NCBI RefSeq assembly: GCF_015710575.1
Contig: NZ_CP065373.1
Location: 1,674,001-1,738,000 of the forward strand
DNA: 64,000 nt
From: Mycolicibacterium mengxianglii
Lineage (GTDB): Bacteria > Actinomycetota > Actinomycetes > Mycobacteriales > Mycobacteriaceae
Direction: 5' to 3'
Positions 35,112-43,413 of this stretch are shown one piece after another (positions within the stretch are counted from its first letter, which is position 1; each line of letters opens with the position of its first letter). The notes beneath the pieces are model-generated. The model searched no databases. It saw only the letters and a program-made list of their open reading frames with translations, and was not told the origin of the DNA. A program made the translations under genes and the position numbers.

Positions 35112-35502
35112 GTCCGAGGAACTCCAGCTAGAGATCGACCGGATCTCGGAGCGGCTGGGCGTGCGTTCCATGCCCGTCGGGCTGCGTACCAACGACGGAC
35201 TCAACGTCTACATTGCCGACGACGGCTCCTACCACTTCGCGTATTTCGAACGAGGAAAGCTCGGCTTCGACAACGTCGGGAACCTCGATGATCTCCTGTA
35301 CTGGTACTGCGAGGGCATTGTCTCGAGCCAAGCGTCGAAGTACGTCGGAGACCGTAGGCAACGCTTCCTATACGAGTATGAGGTGTTGAGTCACTTCAAT
35401 CCCGAATGGGCCAAACGCCGGGTCCGTGAACTGGCCGCAATGTTCCGACACGGCCAACCCGAAGATGTTGCACTGCTACCCGATATCGGCGAACCTCTGT
35501 AG
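35083..35502 (+). CDS. Imm63-like immunity protein, copy 2
   Basis: 139 aa, almost identical to copy 1 over the first 50 residues and diverging after GSYHFAYFERGK. The second half (LDDLLYWYCEGIVSSQ; RRQRFLYEYEVLSHFNPEWA) is instead closer to copy 3 at 38881. This mosaic pattern suggests recombination between copies. The upstream DNA including the AAGGAG site is duplicated from copy 1. No cognate toxin is adjacent. Confidence 0.78.
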   Translation: MTADHPLDDKSEELQLEIDRISERLGVRSMPVGLRTNDGLNVYIADDGSYHFAYFERGKLGFDNVGNLDDLLYWYCEGIVSSQASKYVGDRRQRFLYEYEVLSHFNPEWAKRRVRELAAMFRHGQPEDVALLPDIGEPL

Positions 35503-35554
35503 CAATACCGGCGTTGAAGATGTTGCTGCGCAGTACCAAAACGTCAGGTAGCGG

Positions 35555-36307
35555 CTACCACTCATGGCGGCAGCGGGCGCACACCCACTCCACGTCCGTC
35601 ACGCAGCAGCCGTGGTGATCGATCCACGGCGGAGGTTGTGCCGACGTCGCGGGCATGCCGAACGCCACTTGCTTGCTTCGCCGCCGACCACAGCGCGGGC
35701 ACGGCGGGTGCAGGAAGTACTTGTAGTCGAGGAACGAGTCGAAACTTCCAGCGCGCATCACAGTCCGGCAGGCACCGCACAGCACAGCGGGCCAGTCGTC
35801 AGTCTCTGCCTCGACGGTCCACACGCTGAAGGACTCGCGCGCGTCGACGCTGGCCAGGGGCAACACAGCTCGACACCCCGTGCAATGTCCGGCCGATTCC
35901 AACAGTGCCCGGGCCGCCGCCAAGGACGACGTGCCGAAGCGGTCCTCGTCGCGCGCGGCGAAATGCTGTGCCTCGACGGCTGCCTTCAGCGTCACCGCGT
36001 CGGCACCCTCCAGGACAGTGGGCGAAACAGCTACCCCGACGCCCAACCGAGTCACCGGTACCGCGTTGTCGAACACCCACTCGCGGTGCAACCGGACGAT
36101 CGCTGCATCGACGTCCAGATCGCCGCCGACGCCGGCCAACTGAGTCAGCACCAACGCCGGCTCGGTGTCGAACACAACTACGACGTCGTCGTTCTCACGT
36201 ACGTCAGCGTCATACAGCCACGGCCGGTACGGCGCGCGTGGCTGGAGATGGCAGATCACCGCGTCCATCCACGGCGAACCCACCACCACGTGTAGCCGGC
36301 TGGTCAC
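35555..36307 (-). CDS. Zinc-ribbon protein of unknown function
   Basis: 250 aa. The N-terminal 140 residues are a soluble alpha/beta domain with no motif I know. The C-terminal 110 hold four Cys pairs: HCTGC, LCGAC, PCPRCG and GCC...CARCRHEW, i.e. two treble-clef or ribbon zinc sites. GTG 36307 is preferred because it overlaps the stop of the DUF732 gene (GTGA), implying translational coupling. A longer in-frame start would run through that gene. Confidence 0.6.
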   Translation of the reverse strand: MTSRLHVVVGSPWMDAVICHLQPRAPYRPWLYDADVRENDDVVVVFDTEPALVLTQLAGVGGDLDVDAAIVRLHREWVFDNAVPVTRLGVGVAVSPTVLEGADAVTLKAAVEAQHFAARDEDRFGTSSLAAARALLESAGHCTGCRAVLPLASVDARESFSVWTVEAETDDWPAVLCGACRTVMRAGSFDSFLDYKYFLHPPCPRCGRRRSKQVAFGMPATSAQPPPWIDHHGCCVTDVEWVCARCRHEW

Positions 36308-36648
36308 AGCGCCTGCCCGGTGTAGCCCTGCTGGTAGGCCCACGCATTGACGCCGGCCTTGGCGTCCCCGCACATGTGGCTAACTGCCGACACCAGAATC
36401 AACGACGCCTCTGCGGCGGCGAACCCGGCATTGGCCAGCCTCCCCATCACGATGGGAGGTGTGTCGCCGCTGCGCAAGTCATGACAGACTGCCTTGCCGA
36501 TGTCGATCATGTCGATGATCGACCCGTAACTCACCCCCGAGTCGTCGAGGAACGAGATGAACTCGTACTGATCGGCCTGCGCCGGCGCGGCCCACCCCAC
36601 TGCCGCGCATACCACCAAACTTCCTGCAACCACGCTCAATCCACGCAT
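36304..36648 (-). CDS. DUF732 secreted protein
   Basis: 114 aa with a signal peptide (VVAGSLVVCAAVGWAAPAQA, cleavage after AQA). The mature part follows the mycobacterial DUF732 pattern: FISFLDDSGVSYGS, GKAVCHDLRSGD, and a late Cys in SHMCGDAKAG that would pair with the first. DUF732 proteins are small helical exported proteins of unknown function in mycobacteria. The gene is followed at once by the zinc-ribbon gene. Confidence 0.85.
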   Translation of the reverse strand: MRGLSVVAGSLVVCAAVGWAAPAQADQYEFISFLDDSGVSYGSIIDMIDIGKAVCHDLRSGDTPPIVMGRLANAGFAAAEASLILVSAVSHMCGDAKAGVNAWAYQQGYTGQAL

Positions 36649-36705
36649 TGTCCCCCCTCAAGAACCTGCTTGGCCCGACTGTAGAACACCCCACCGACAA
36701 GTCGG

Positions 36706-37641
36706 CTAGCTAGCCTCCTGGAACGCCTGGGAGAACGCCTCGGCGACACCCGCGGCGCGCTGCCGGTACTCTGCGCGCGACAGCCCGGTCTCGCCCTTCG
36801 CATATCGCGATGCCAATCGAGCCAGTGCGTCAGCGCCTTCGTTGAGCAGCTCGCCCGAGTGCCCGGGCACCCACCGGAGGCCGATACGTCTCTGCTGCAA
36901 CCGGATCCGCTCACGCACCTCCACCAGCCCTGCGACGCCGCTGCGACGCTCGCTGGTGTAGCCGGCGGGCAACACGTCGTCACCGACCATCCACTTCTGC
37001 AGCATCGCGATGGCAGGGCGGCTGTCGGTGAGTACCGTGAGATGCCGACGCGGCAGCATACGCACCGCATCGTTGATGGCGCGCAACTCCGCGATCAGCA
37101 CCGCGCTGCCGCCGACCTGCCAGGCGGCGTGGGGAAAGCCCCGCAGCCCGAAGTCACCCGTGCTGGCAACCCATCCGTAGCCGGTGAATCGGCCGCGTAC
37201 CGAGCCGTCGGTGGCCACCACGATCGGCGGCCCGTCCTCGGCGGGTGCGGGAAGCACGTCGGCGGCCAACCCGGCGGCTGCGGCCGACATCAGGGGCTGA
37301 TCCGCAAGGCTCGGCGCCTCGATGGTCACTCCTGGCAGCAGCGCCGCGATCTCCGACGCGTGGGCCCACAGGTGACTCGTCGAATCGAGGTTCACCAGCA
37401 CCCGCACCCGGTTGAGCCCGGAGCTCTCGGTACGGATTTGCGTGATGGCGTCCAGGATGGCGGTCTCCCGGTTGGGCGCGTCGAAGCGTCCGGTCCAGGA
37501 ATGATGACCGTCCACCGCGTGGAAACGGGATTCCCCACGCAGCGTGACCACCTGTAGCGCGATGGTGGGTCGCGGTCGATCGTCGATGACAGCCTCCTCC
37601 CAAGAACGGTGTGACGGGACCGTACGGGAGGGCACCGACAC
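36706..37641 (-). CDS. RNase H-like protein with an N-terminal extension
   Basis: Up to 311 aa. The C-terminal 170 residues are a type I RNase H fold with all acidic positions in place: VVATDGSVRGRFTGYGWV, LIAELRAI, TVLTDSRPAI and WVPGHSGELLNEGADALARL. The N-terminal 130 residues are a second, unrecognised alpha/beta domain. It probably cleaves RNA in RNA-DNA hybrids. The start is uncertain: ATG 37641 has no ribosome site. A strong GGGAGGAGG at about 37595 is followed 5 nt later only by ATC in this frame. No gene was found in 37642-38006. Confidence 0.75.
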   Translation of the reverse strand: MSVPSRTVPSHRSWEEAVIDDRPRPTIALQVVTLRGESRFHAVDGHHSWTGRFDAPNRETAILDAITQIRTESSGLNRVRVLVNLDSTSHLWAHASEIAALLPGVTIEAPSLADQPLMSAAAAGLAADVLPAPAEDGPPIVVATDGSVRGRFTGYGWVASTGDFGLRGFPHAAWQVGGSAVLIAELRAINDAVRMLPRRHLTVLTDSRPAIAMLQKWMVGDDVLPAGYTSERRSGVAGLVEVRERIRLQQRRIGLRWVPGHSGELLNEGADALARLASRYAKGETGLSRAEYRQRAAGVAEAFSQAFQEAS

Positions 37642-38006
37642 ATCTGTGGCACCACAGCTGAGCGGCGTTTGTCAAGGGAACTCATGAGGGCGCGGCAACA
37701 CACCTACAACAGCTTCGCATCGTCACCGCCCTGGCCGTAGGGGCTAGGACCCACGCGAACGCAGCCGGCTGCTGTTCCACACGGCGCAATACCGGCGACT
37801 CGTGCGTGGGCTTCACCGAGTGGGGCGGGAACACGTACTTTGCCTGAGGTGATTGGCGAAGAGTCTTGGTTGCTGCTAAGCATGCGCCTGGGGCGTCAGC
37901 CCAGCATGTGTTGGCTACCGCTTGGGGTGTAGCAGCGTCGTGCACGACTGGCTCGCGTTTGCAGAAACGGCCGCGGCCACGGCACCACGAGGGGAGGGTT
38001 TGACCT

Positions 38007-38183
38007 GTGGGTAAGAAACTCAGTGTTGAACTCGAGCAGTTGCTCGCTACAGCCGTCCAGGTCGATGGGCACGCAGAATCCGTCTTGACCGACATCCCCG
38101 ATGTCTGCGGCAGCCCCGTCCCCATCGGAGCCAGTCCGTCGCCCATCACCCCGGGCCTGCCGACGGCCTCGGCACCGCGCTGA
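38007..38183 (+). CDS. Short EspC-like ORF, truncated
   Basis: 58 codons from GTG 38007, which has GGGGAGG 9 nt upstream. The start, MGKKLSVELEQLLATAVQVD then GHAESVL, matches the first helix of EspC-like T7SS proteins. It then passes into a Pro/Ser-rich tail and stops. The TGA overlaps the ATG of the next gene (TGATG), so translation is coupled. It may be a shortened form kept because it drives expression of the downstream membrane protein. Confidence 0.5.
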   Translation: MGKKLSVELEQLLATAVQVDGHAESVLTDIPDVCGSPVPIGASPSPITPGLPTASAPR

Positions 38184-38668
38184 TGGCGCGCAAGTCATTG
38201 CTCTTGGCCACGGTGATCCCAGTAGTCGTGGTGGTTGTTGGCACCGCGGTGGTCTTTGGGATGCGCGGCCATGACGAGTCGAACAGCGCCTCCGACTGCG
38301 ACGTGGTGAGTGCGCTGTTCACTGAATGGACCGACACGCTTGCTGCGGCTGAGCAGCAACTCGCCAGCAGTGGCCACGGCCACGAAGGGGCACTCGCGCT
38401 CGCGGACACCGAGGCCGAACTCGCCGGCAGAATTCGTGCCGCGAAAGAGAACGTCGAATCACCCGATATCGCAGAGGATCTGGAGCGATGGGCCACCGGT
38501 GCTGAGCGAGGAGCTCAAGGCCGCCGAGACCAGACCAACGACCCCGACCTTGACGTCACCGCGCCGCCGCCGCGTGACTACGTCGAAGGGGTGATTGCCG
38601 TCCAGAAAGCGACTTCCAGTCTGGTCACCGCATGCCCCGGTGCTCGACAGCCGGATAAAAACAGCTGA
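38183..38668 (+). CDS. Single-pass membrane protein, T7SS-cassette type
   Basis: 161 aa. The membrane helix LLLATVIPVVVVVVGTAVVF is followed by an exported domain beginning SDCDVVSALFTEW, with long Ala/Glu helices and a late Cys in VTACPGARQP. The layout is that of the protein at 26345-26794. The last 107 codons are duplicated at 39486-39808. Function unknown; an immunity or anchoring role beside an EspC-like gene is inferred. Confidence 0.65.
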   Translation: MARKSLLLATVIPVVVVVVGTAVVFGMRGHDESNSASDCDVVSALFTEWTDTLAAAEQQLASSGHGHEGALALADTEAELAGRIRAAKENVESPDIAEDLERWATGAERGAQGRRDQTNDPDLDVTAPPPRDYVEGVIAVQKATSSLVTACPGARQPDKNS

Positions 38669-38717
38669 AGGGACAATCGAGACATGGCCAACGACGACCC
38701 ACGCGCGGAGTACCGGC
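38346..38717 (+). repeat. Long direct repeat, copy A
   Basis: About 370 bp nearly identical to 39486-39858, offset about 1140 bp, with a handful of substitutions and one single-base indel. It covers most of the membrane-protein gene and the start of the following ORF (MANDDPRAEYRQLQPD, stopped after 16 codons at 38734). Confidence 0.85.
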
Positions 38718-38880
38718 AGCTACAACCCGATTAACTCGCCACCATCGATCCGGCCACCAAGGACCCAGGAGCACCGGCGACACGCAACGCCGGAACCTCA
38801 CGCCGCCCACCATCAGAACCGCAGGCCCCACACCCAATCGGCCTCCACCTACCGGCCACACGAAAGATCGAGGTTATTGA

Positions 38881-39300
38881 ATGAGTACGGGCCACTCCTT
38901 GGACGCTAAATCCGAGCATCTTCAGGTAGAGATTGATCGGCTCTCAGAAAAATTAGGCGAGCGTTCCATGCCTGTGGGACTGCGGACTAACGACGGACTC
39001 AACGTCTACGTTGCCGACGATGGCTCATATCACTTCGCGTACTACGAACGGGGAAAGCTCGGCGTCGACAACGTGGGGAACCTCGACGATCTTCTGTACT
39101 GGTATTGCAAGGGCATCGTCAGGAGTCAAGCCGCCAAACAAGTCGGTGACCGTGAACAGCGTTTCGCATACGAGTATCAGGTGTTGAGTCAGTTCAATCT
39201 CGAGTGGGCAAAACGGCGAGTGCGCGAACTCGCCGCTATGTTCCGAAACGGCCAACCCGAAGACCTTGCCCTGCTACCTGACATCGGTGAACCGCTATAA
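38881..39300 (+). CDS. Imm63-like immunity protein, copy 3
   Basis: 139 aa from ATG 38881: GLNVYVADDGSYHFAYYERG, LDDLLYWYCKGIVRSQAAKQ, EQRFAYEYQVLSQFNLEWAK and the final LLPDIGEPL. It is about as close to copy 2 as copies 1 and 2 are to each other, but its upstream DNA is different and lacks the duplicated toxin tail. No clear ribosome site beyond GAGG about 9 nt upstream. It lies between the two copies of the 370-bp direct repeat. Confidence 0.78.
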   Translation: MSTGHSLDAKSEHLQVEIDRLSEKLGERSMPVGLRTNDGLNVYVADDGSYHFAYYERGKLGVDNVGNLDDLLYWYCKGIVRSQAAKQVGDREQRFAYEYQVLSQFNLEWAKRRVRELAAMFRNGQPEDLALLPDIGEPL

Positions 39301-39333
39301 ATCAACTGTCCGGCCGCGGAGACCGCACGGGGA

Positions 39334-39478
39334 AGTCCGTTGCGCAGAGGTCGCCTCGTCGTGTCGTTCGCGAGCGCTGGGGCCGCAACGTCACGCTGAA
39401 TAGTTGGAAGCCAAGCCGCCATCCTCGAGGCCATCGGGTTGCTGAATCGTGTTGAGGTTCGTGGCGGCGCTGGCACGG
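39334..39478 (+). pseudogene. NERD-UvrD helicase gene fragment
   Basis: Bases 39417-39478 match 31726-31788 of the NERD helicase by eye. In frame they read AILEAIGLLNRVEVRGGAG, which is the stretch leading into Walker A. Similarity weakens upstream to about 39334. It breaks off inside the P-loop and joins directly to the membrane-protein repeat copy B. Confidence 0.6.
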
Positions 39479-39485
39479 TGGGTGG

Positions 39486-39858
39486 CGGCTGAGCAGCAAC
39501 TCGCCAGCAGTGGCCACGGCCACGAAGGGGCACTCGCGCTCGCGGACACCGAGGCCGAACTCGCCGGCAGAATTCGCGCCGCGAAAGAGGACGTCGAATC
39601 ACCCGATATCGCAGAGGATCTGGAGCGATGGGCCACCGGTGCTGAGCGAGGAGCTCAAGGCCGCCGAGACCAGACCAACGACCCCAACCTTGACGTCACC
39701 GCGCCGCCGCCGCGTGACTACGTCGAAGGGGCGATCGCCGTCCAGAAAGCGACTTCCAGTCTGGTCACCGCATGCCCCGGTGCTCGACAGCCGGATAAAA
39801 GCAGCTGAAGGGGACAATCGAGACATGGCCGACGACGACCCACGCGCCAAGTACCGGC
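39486..39858 (+). repeat. Long direct repeat, copy B
   Basis: Second copy of the block at 38346-38717. It begins mid-gene (GCGGCTGAGCAGCAACTCG), without the membrane helix. The truncated membrane-protein frame therefore runs 39486-39808 as a pseudogene. Copy B continues into a longer version of the following ORF. Confidence 0.85.
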
Positions 39859-40004
39859 GGCTACCGCCTGTCACAAATCCGGACGACATGATCGAGACGG
39901 TTGACTCGTCGGACGAAACCGAGTTGCCGCCGGATCCCAACGAGGGCGCCGCTCCAGCGTGTCACGTGGGGGCCCTGGATTCGCTGATGAACATCGCGCG
40001 ATAG
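39825..40004 (+). CDS. Small acidic hypothetical protein (59 aa)
   Basis: Starts MADDDPRAKYRRLPPVTNPD and continues acidic and Pro-rich to HVGALDSLMNIAR. The first copy of this ORF, at 38684, is cut after 16 codons. GGGGACAATCGAGAC precedes the ATG. No family recognised. It is the downstream neighbour of the membrane protein in the ancestral cassette. Confidence 0.4.
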   Translation: MADDDPRAKYRRLPPVTNPDDMIETVDSSDETELPPDPNEGAAPACHVGALDSLMNIAR

Positions 40005-40181
40005 AAGCACGGGGAAACGTCGAACAAACCTCGTCCATTGCTGTGGCGCAGCCAGGGATTTCGTCGACGAAATCGCCTGATCGACTCCGAAATTGGGACT
40101 TGTGGCGGGATCGCGTTGGCGTAAGCGGTTTGTGCTTCCAGCGGCCCGAAATTTGTCGGACCCCTCTGCGATGATGGGGTC

Positions 40182-41441
40182 ATGTCCACGACCGCAACAT
40201 CTTTCGCCGACACTGGGATGTCCCCAGCCCGTCGGCTCGAGGTATTGTTCGATGAGATGGCGGAGTTGACCGGTCAACGCAACGCCATTGACGGCCGCAT
40301 TGTGGACATCGTCGCCGAGATTGACCGCGACCAACTGGCCGGCGCCACCGGCGCCCGGTCAATCGAAGCGTTGGTGGCCTGGAAAGCCGGAGTGTCTCCA
40401 CACTGCGCCAAGACCATCACCCGGGTTGCCCGGCGTGTCGACGAATTCCCCCGCTGCACGGACAAATTACGAGAAGGCCGCCTGTCGCTGGATCAGCTTG
40501 GGGTGATTGCCGAGCGCGCTGCCGACGGATCTGATGCCCACTACGCGCAGTTCGCCGAAAGCGCCACCGTCACCCAACTACGCACCGCGGTCAAACTCGA
40601 ACCCCGACCCGAACCCCAGCCCGAGACGGAACCTCAGCCGCGGCCGGAACCACCGCGGTCGATCACCTCGACCTCCGATGACCAGTCCACCACCTGGCAC
40701 ATCACCTTGCCCCACGACGAAGCCGCCACCTTTGATGCCGCACTGCAGTCGCATAACGACGCATTGGTCGCAGCATGGAAACACGAGCACCCCGACGGCG
40801 CATCCGAATCCACTCCACCGTTTCCCAACGCTGTCGACGGATTCTTGAGCCTGGTGCATGCCGGATGGGACACCGACGTCGCAGCTCGCCCGCACGGACA
40901 GCGCACCACCGTCATCGTCCACCTCGACCTCGATACCCGGGTCGCCAACCTGCACCTGGGGCCGTTGCTCACCGATGACCAACGCCAATATCTGACCTGC
41001 GATGCCACCTGCGAAGTCTGGTTCGAACGTGCCGGCCAGCCCCTCGGATCCGGGCGGGAAACCCGAACGATCAGCCGTCGCCTACGCCGAGCCCTCGAGC
41101 ACCGGGACCGCAGCTGCGTCATCCCGGGTTGTGGCGCCACGCGGGGTTTGCACGCCCATCACATTGAGCATTGGGAAGATGGTGGGCCTACCGAGATGTC
41201 GAACCTGGTGCTGGTCTGTCCTTTTCATCACCGGTTGCATCATCGGGGTGGTATCACCATCACCGGACCCGCCGAACAGCTGGTCGTCACCGACCCGGCC
41301 GGCCGTCGCCTCAGCGCAGGGTCGCTGGCACGTCCCCCGACGACACCGCCACCCGATGTGCCGCCGTGTCCCGGACCTACCGGAGAACGCGCCGACTGGT
41401 GGTGGTACCAACCCTTCCAACCACCACCGACCGCCAACTGA
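40182..41441 (+). CDS. DUF222/HNH endonuclease (13E12-repeat family)
   Basis: 419 aa. The N-terminal DUF222 domain is helical (RRLEVLFDEMAELTGQRNAI; GARSIEALVAWKAGVS). A Pro/Glu-rich low-complexity linker near residues 140-165 (repeated EPxP) follows. The C-terminal HNH motif is CVIPGCGATRGLHAHHIEHW with NLVLVCPFHHRLHH. This family is multicopy in mycobacteria, partly linked to 13E12 repeats, with unproven function. The HNH residues look intact. It converges on a second HNH gene. Confidence 0.9.
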   Translation: MSTTATSFADTGMSPARRLEVLFDEMAELTGQRNAIDGRIVDIVAEIDRDQLAGATGARSIEALVAWKAGVSPHCAKTITRVARRVDEFPRCTDKLREGRLSLDQLGVIAERAADGSDAHYAQFAESATVTQLRTAVKLEPRPEPQPETEPQPRPEPPRSITSTSDDQSTTWHITLPHDEAATFDAALQSHNDALVAAWKHEHPDGASESTPPFPNAVDGFLSLVHAGWDTDVAARPHGQRTTVIVHLDLDTRVANLHLGPLLTDDQRQYLTCDATCEVWFERAGQPLGSGRETRTISRRLRRALEHRDRSCVIPGCGATRGLHAHHIEHWEDGGPTEMSNLVLVCPFHHRLHHRGGITITGPAEQLVVTDPAGRRLSAGSLARPPTTPPPDVPPCPGPTGERADWWWYQPFQPPPTAN

Positions 41442-41475
41442 CCAACTTCGACCTGGGCCAGTCAGTGCTCATGAT

Positions 41476-42564
41476 TCAGGTGGCGCGCGCCCTCAGCCAC
41501 GGCGGCGGAAAACTCACATCCAAACGCTGCGTTGCCCGGTAGCCGTCCCATGTGGGTATGCCCTGTGGCTGCCCGAGGTAGATGCCGCGGGCGGCGGCGA
41601 TGACGCGACCGCGCTGGACCGGCCATTGCAGATAGTCGGCGATCTCGGTCAGCAGGCCGGTCCTCGCCTCGTCCAGTGCCTGGTCGATCAGCCGCACCGC
41701 TGGCAGTGCATTCGTCTTGTCCCCGTTGCAGCGCGCGCAAGCCAGCACCAGATTCGCCAGACCGTCGATACCGACAAGGGACCAGGGGAGGACGTGATCG
41801 ATCGGGTTGTCCTGCGGTAGATGGGCATTGCAGTAGAAGCAATGCGGCCCGAACACCTCCTTGAAGGGCTCACGTACCGCCGCCATGGCCGAGCGTTCCC
41901 GCCCGAACAGATGCCCTGCAACATCAGGAACGTTCTCGTCGAGGAACCTGTTCATACGGCGCACATCCTCGACCCACATGATTTCCAGGGTCGGTCTGAG
42001 AAGCCCGGCCAGTCGTGCCAGCCCGTCGCCGACGCCCGCCTTCAACGTGATTGCGTTGCCGTGTTTGTGCAGAGTCTTGCGGCTGATCTTGTCGTGCAGG
42101 AACGAGTCGTCGTAGAGGAATGCATCACTGGCAGCGGCGCCCGGCAGCTTCTGCAGGCGATGCAGTGGCTGTTGAGCAAGACAAAGACCTACCTCGGCGA
42201 TCGCCCGCAAATACGCAGCAGGCGCGCGCAACTGCGCGACATCAACAGAGCGACAGGTCAAGCCTGCGGCCTTTCTCAGATCGTTGGCGGCGAACAGGAT
42301 TCGCGATCGTCCGTCGTTCGACTGCCGCAGTTCACGCCCGTCGAATGGGCGGATCTGCTGCCAGTAGATGTCGAGGACCCGATGGGCCAACTCCGGGATC
42401 GGCACCACGAGTTCGTCGGCATGGTGTTCCGGCAGGTTCTCGACACAATGCTCGAGCAGCGCCATCAGTGTTGCGAGCTTGTACGTCGCGACGCGCAGCC
42501 CGGTCTCGAGGATCGCCACGACCCGTTGCCCCAGCACGAGTGGGTCGGCGTTTCGAGAATTCAC
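41476..42564 (-). CDS. HNH endonuclease-like protein
   Basis: 362 aa. A long helical N-terminal region (VVAILETGLRVATYKLATLM) precedes the HNH domain near residues 245-290: CFYCNAHLPQDNPIDHVLPW and NLVLACARCNGDK, with zinc Cys pairs and the catalytic His. The N-terminal part resembles proteins annotated only as HNH endonuclease. GTG 42564 is chosen because CATAAT lies 6 nt upstream on the coding strand, a leaderless arrangement; a longer in-frame ATG at 42720 would overlap the IclR end. It probably acts on DNA; the target is unknown. Confidence 0.75.
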   Translation of the reverse strand: MNSRNADPLVLGQRVVAILETGLRVATYKLATLMALLEHCVENLPEHHADELVVPIPELAHRVLDIYWQQIRPFDGRELRQSNDGRSRILFAANDLRKAAGLTCRSVDVAQLRAPAAYLRAIAEVGLCLAQQPLHRLQKLPGAAASDAFLYDDSFLHDKISRKTLHKHGNAITLKAGVGDGLARLAGLLRPTLEIMWVEDVRRMNRFLDENVPDVAGHLFGRERSAMAAVREPFKEVFGPHCFYCNAHLPQDNPIDHVLPWSLVGIDGLANLVLACARCNGDKTNALPAVRLIDQALDEARTGLLTEIADYLQWPVQRGRVIAAARGIYLGQPQGIPTWDGYRATQRLDVSFPPPWLRARAT

Positions 42565-42720
42565 CGACTCATTATGTGTGTCGCGGCTTAGCTGTTCCCG
42601 AGATGATCCTCGGGTGTCCGGCGTCTGGCGTCTGATCGCCGAGAAGTCGCTCGGAGGTGGGCATTCGCGCACCTGGTTCGTCGGGCGGCCAGTGTGACAA
42701 TTTGGGAACGGACCGGCCAA

Positions 42721-43413
42721 TCAGTAATCATTGGCAGCCGCATGCAGAGCCCGGGCGGCCTTGCGCGTCGTGGGCTCCGGCCACCGATCAGGCACGTGCA
42801 GGATCAGCGCATACCGGGTGCCCGCCACCGAACAGGCCAGTTGGCGTCCCATAGGCGGAGAGGACAACTCGTAGACCTTCCGCCTCCGCGAGTGCCGCAG
42901 TGCCAGGCAGCGTGCAACGTCGTCGTCGGTGAGGCCGAGGTGGCCGGCCGCGGACGAAACCGCCTGTACCGCTTCGTCACCCGACATCGAAGACAGGATC
43001 GCGGCAGCTCCCGCGCACGCGGTCGCGCCCACGCGTTGGCCGGGCCGCGGTGTCAGGGGCAACGGCAACCTGCCGGGGTGGACGTCGACGAAGATCACCT
43101 GGTTGCCGAGGAGCCGAACCAATGAGATCGTGTGCCCGTCCAAATCCGGTGTCGCACAGGCACGAAAAAGGTTGTGGGCCACCGCATCGGGATCGGAGAG
43201 CTCAGACCACCGGGCGCCGACCCGAAGGCCGTCGGCTCCGCGGGCGATGAAGCCGACATCCTCCAGTGTGCCAAGCAGGTCGGAGACCGAGCTCTTGGGT
43301 AGCCCGAGCATCCCCATCAGCGCCGCGGGCGTGCGGGCGGTGCCCGCCGATACAGCGCCCAGGACGCGGACGCCGCGGTGGACGGCGGGGGTACGCGGCC
43401 CGGCTATCCCCAT
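42721..43413 (-). CDS. IclR-family transcriptional regulator
   Basis: 230 aa. The N-terminal winged helix (VHRGVRVLGAVSAGTARTPA; GLPKSSVSDLLGTLEDVGFI) is followed by a shortened IclR effector domain. It ends WPEPTTRKAARALHAAANDY. The start overlaps the end of the hybrid regulator gene by 10 bp, so both are co-transcribed and likely act on the divergent sugar-transport operon. A decayed copy of its last 40 codons lies at 20888-21021. Confidence 0.8.
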   Translation of the reverse strand: MGIAGPRTPAVHRGVRVLGAVSAGTARTPAALMGMLGLPKSSVSDLLGTLEDVGFIARGADGLRVGARWSELSDPDAVAHNLFRACATPDLDGHTISLVRLLGNQVIFVDVHPGRLPLPLTPRPGQRVGATACAGAAAILSSMSGDEAVQAVSSAAGHLGLTDDDVARCLALRHSRRRKVYELSSPPMGRQLACSVAGTRYALILHVPDRWPEPTTRKAARALHAAANDY

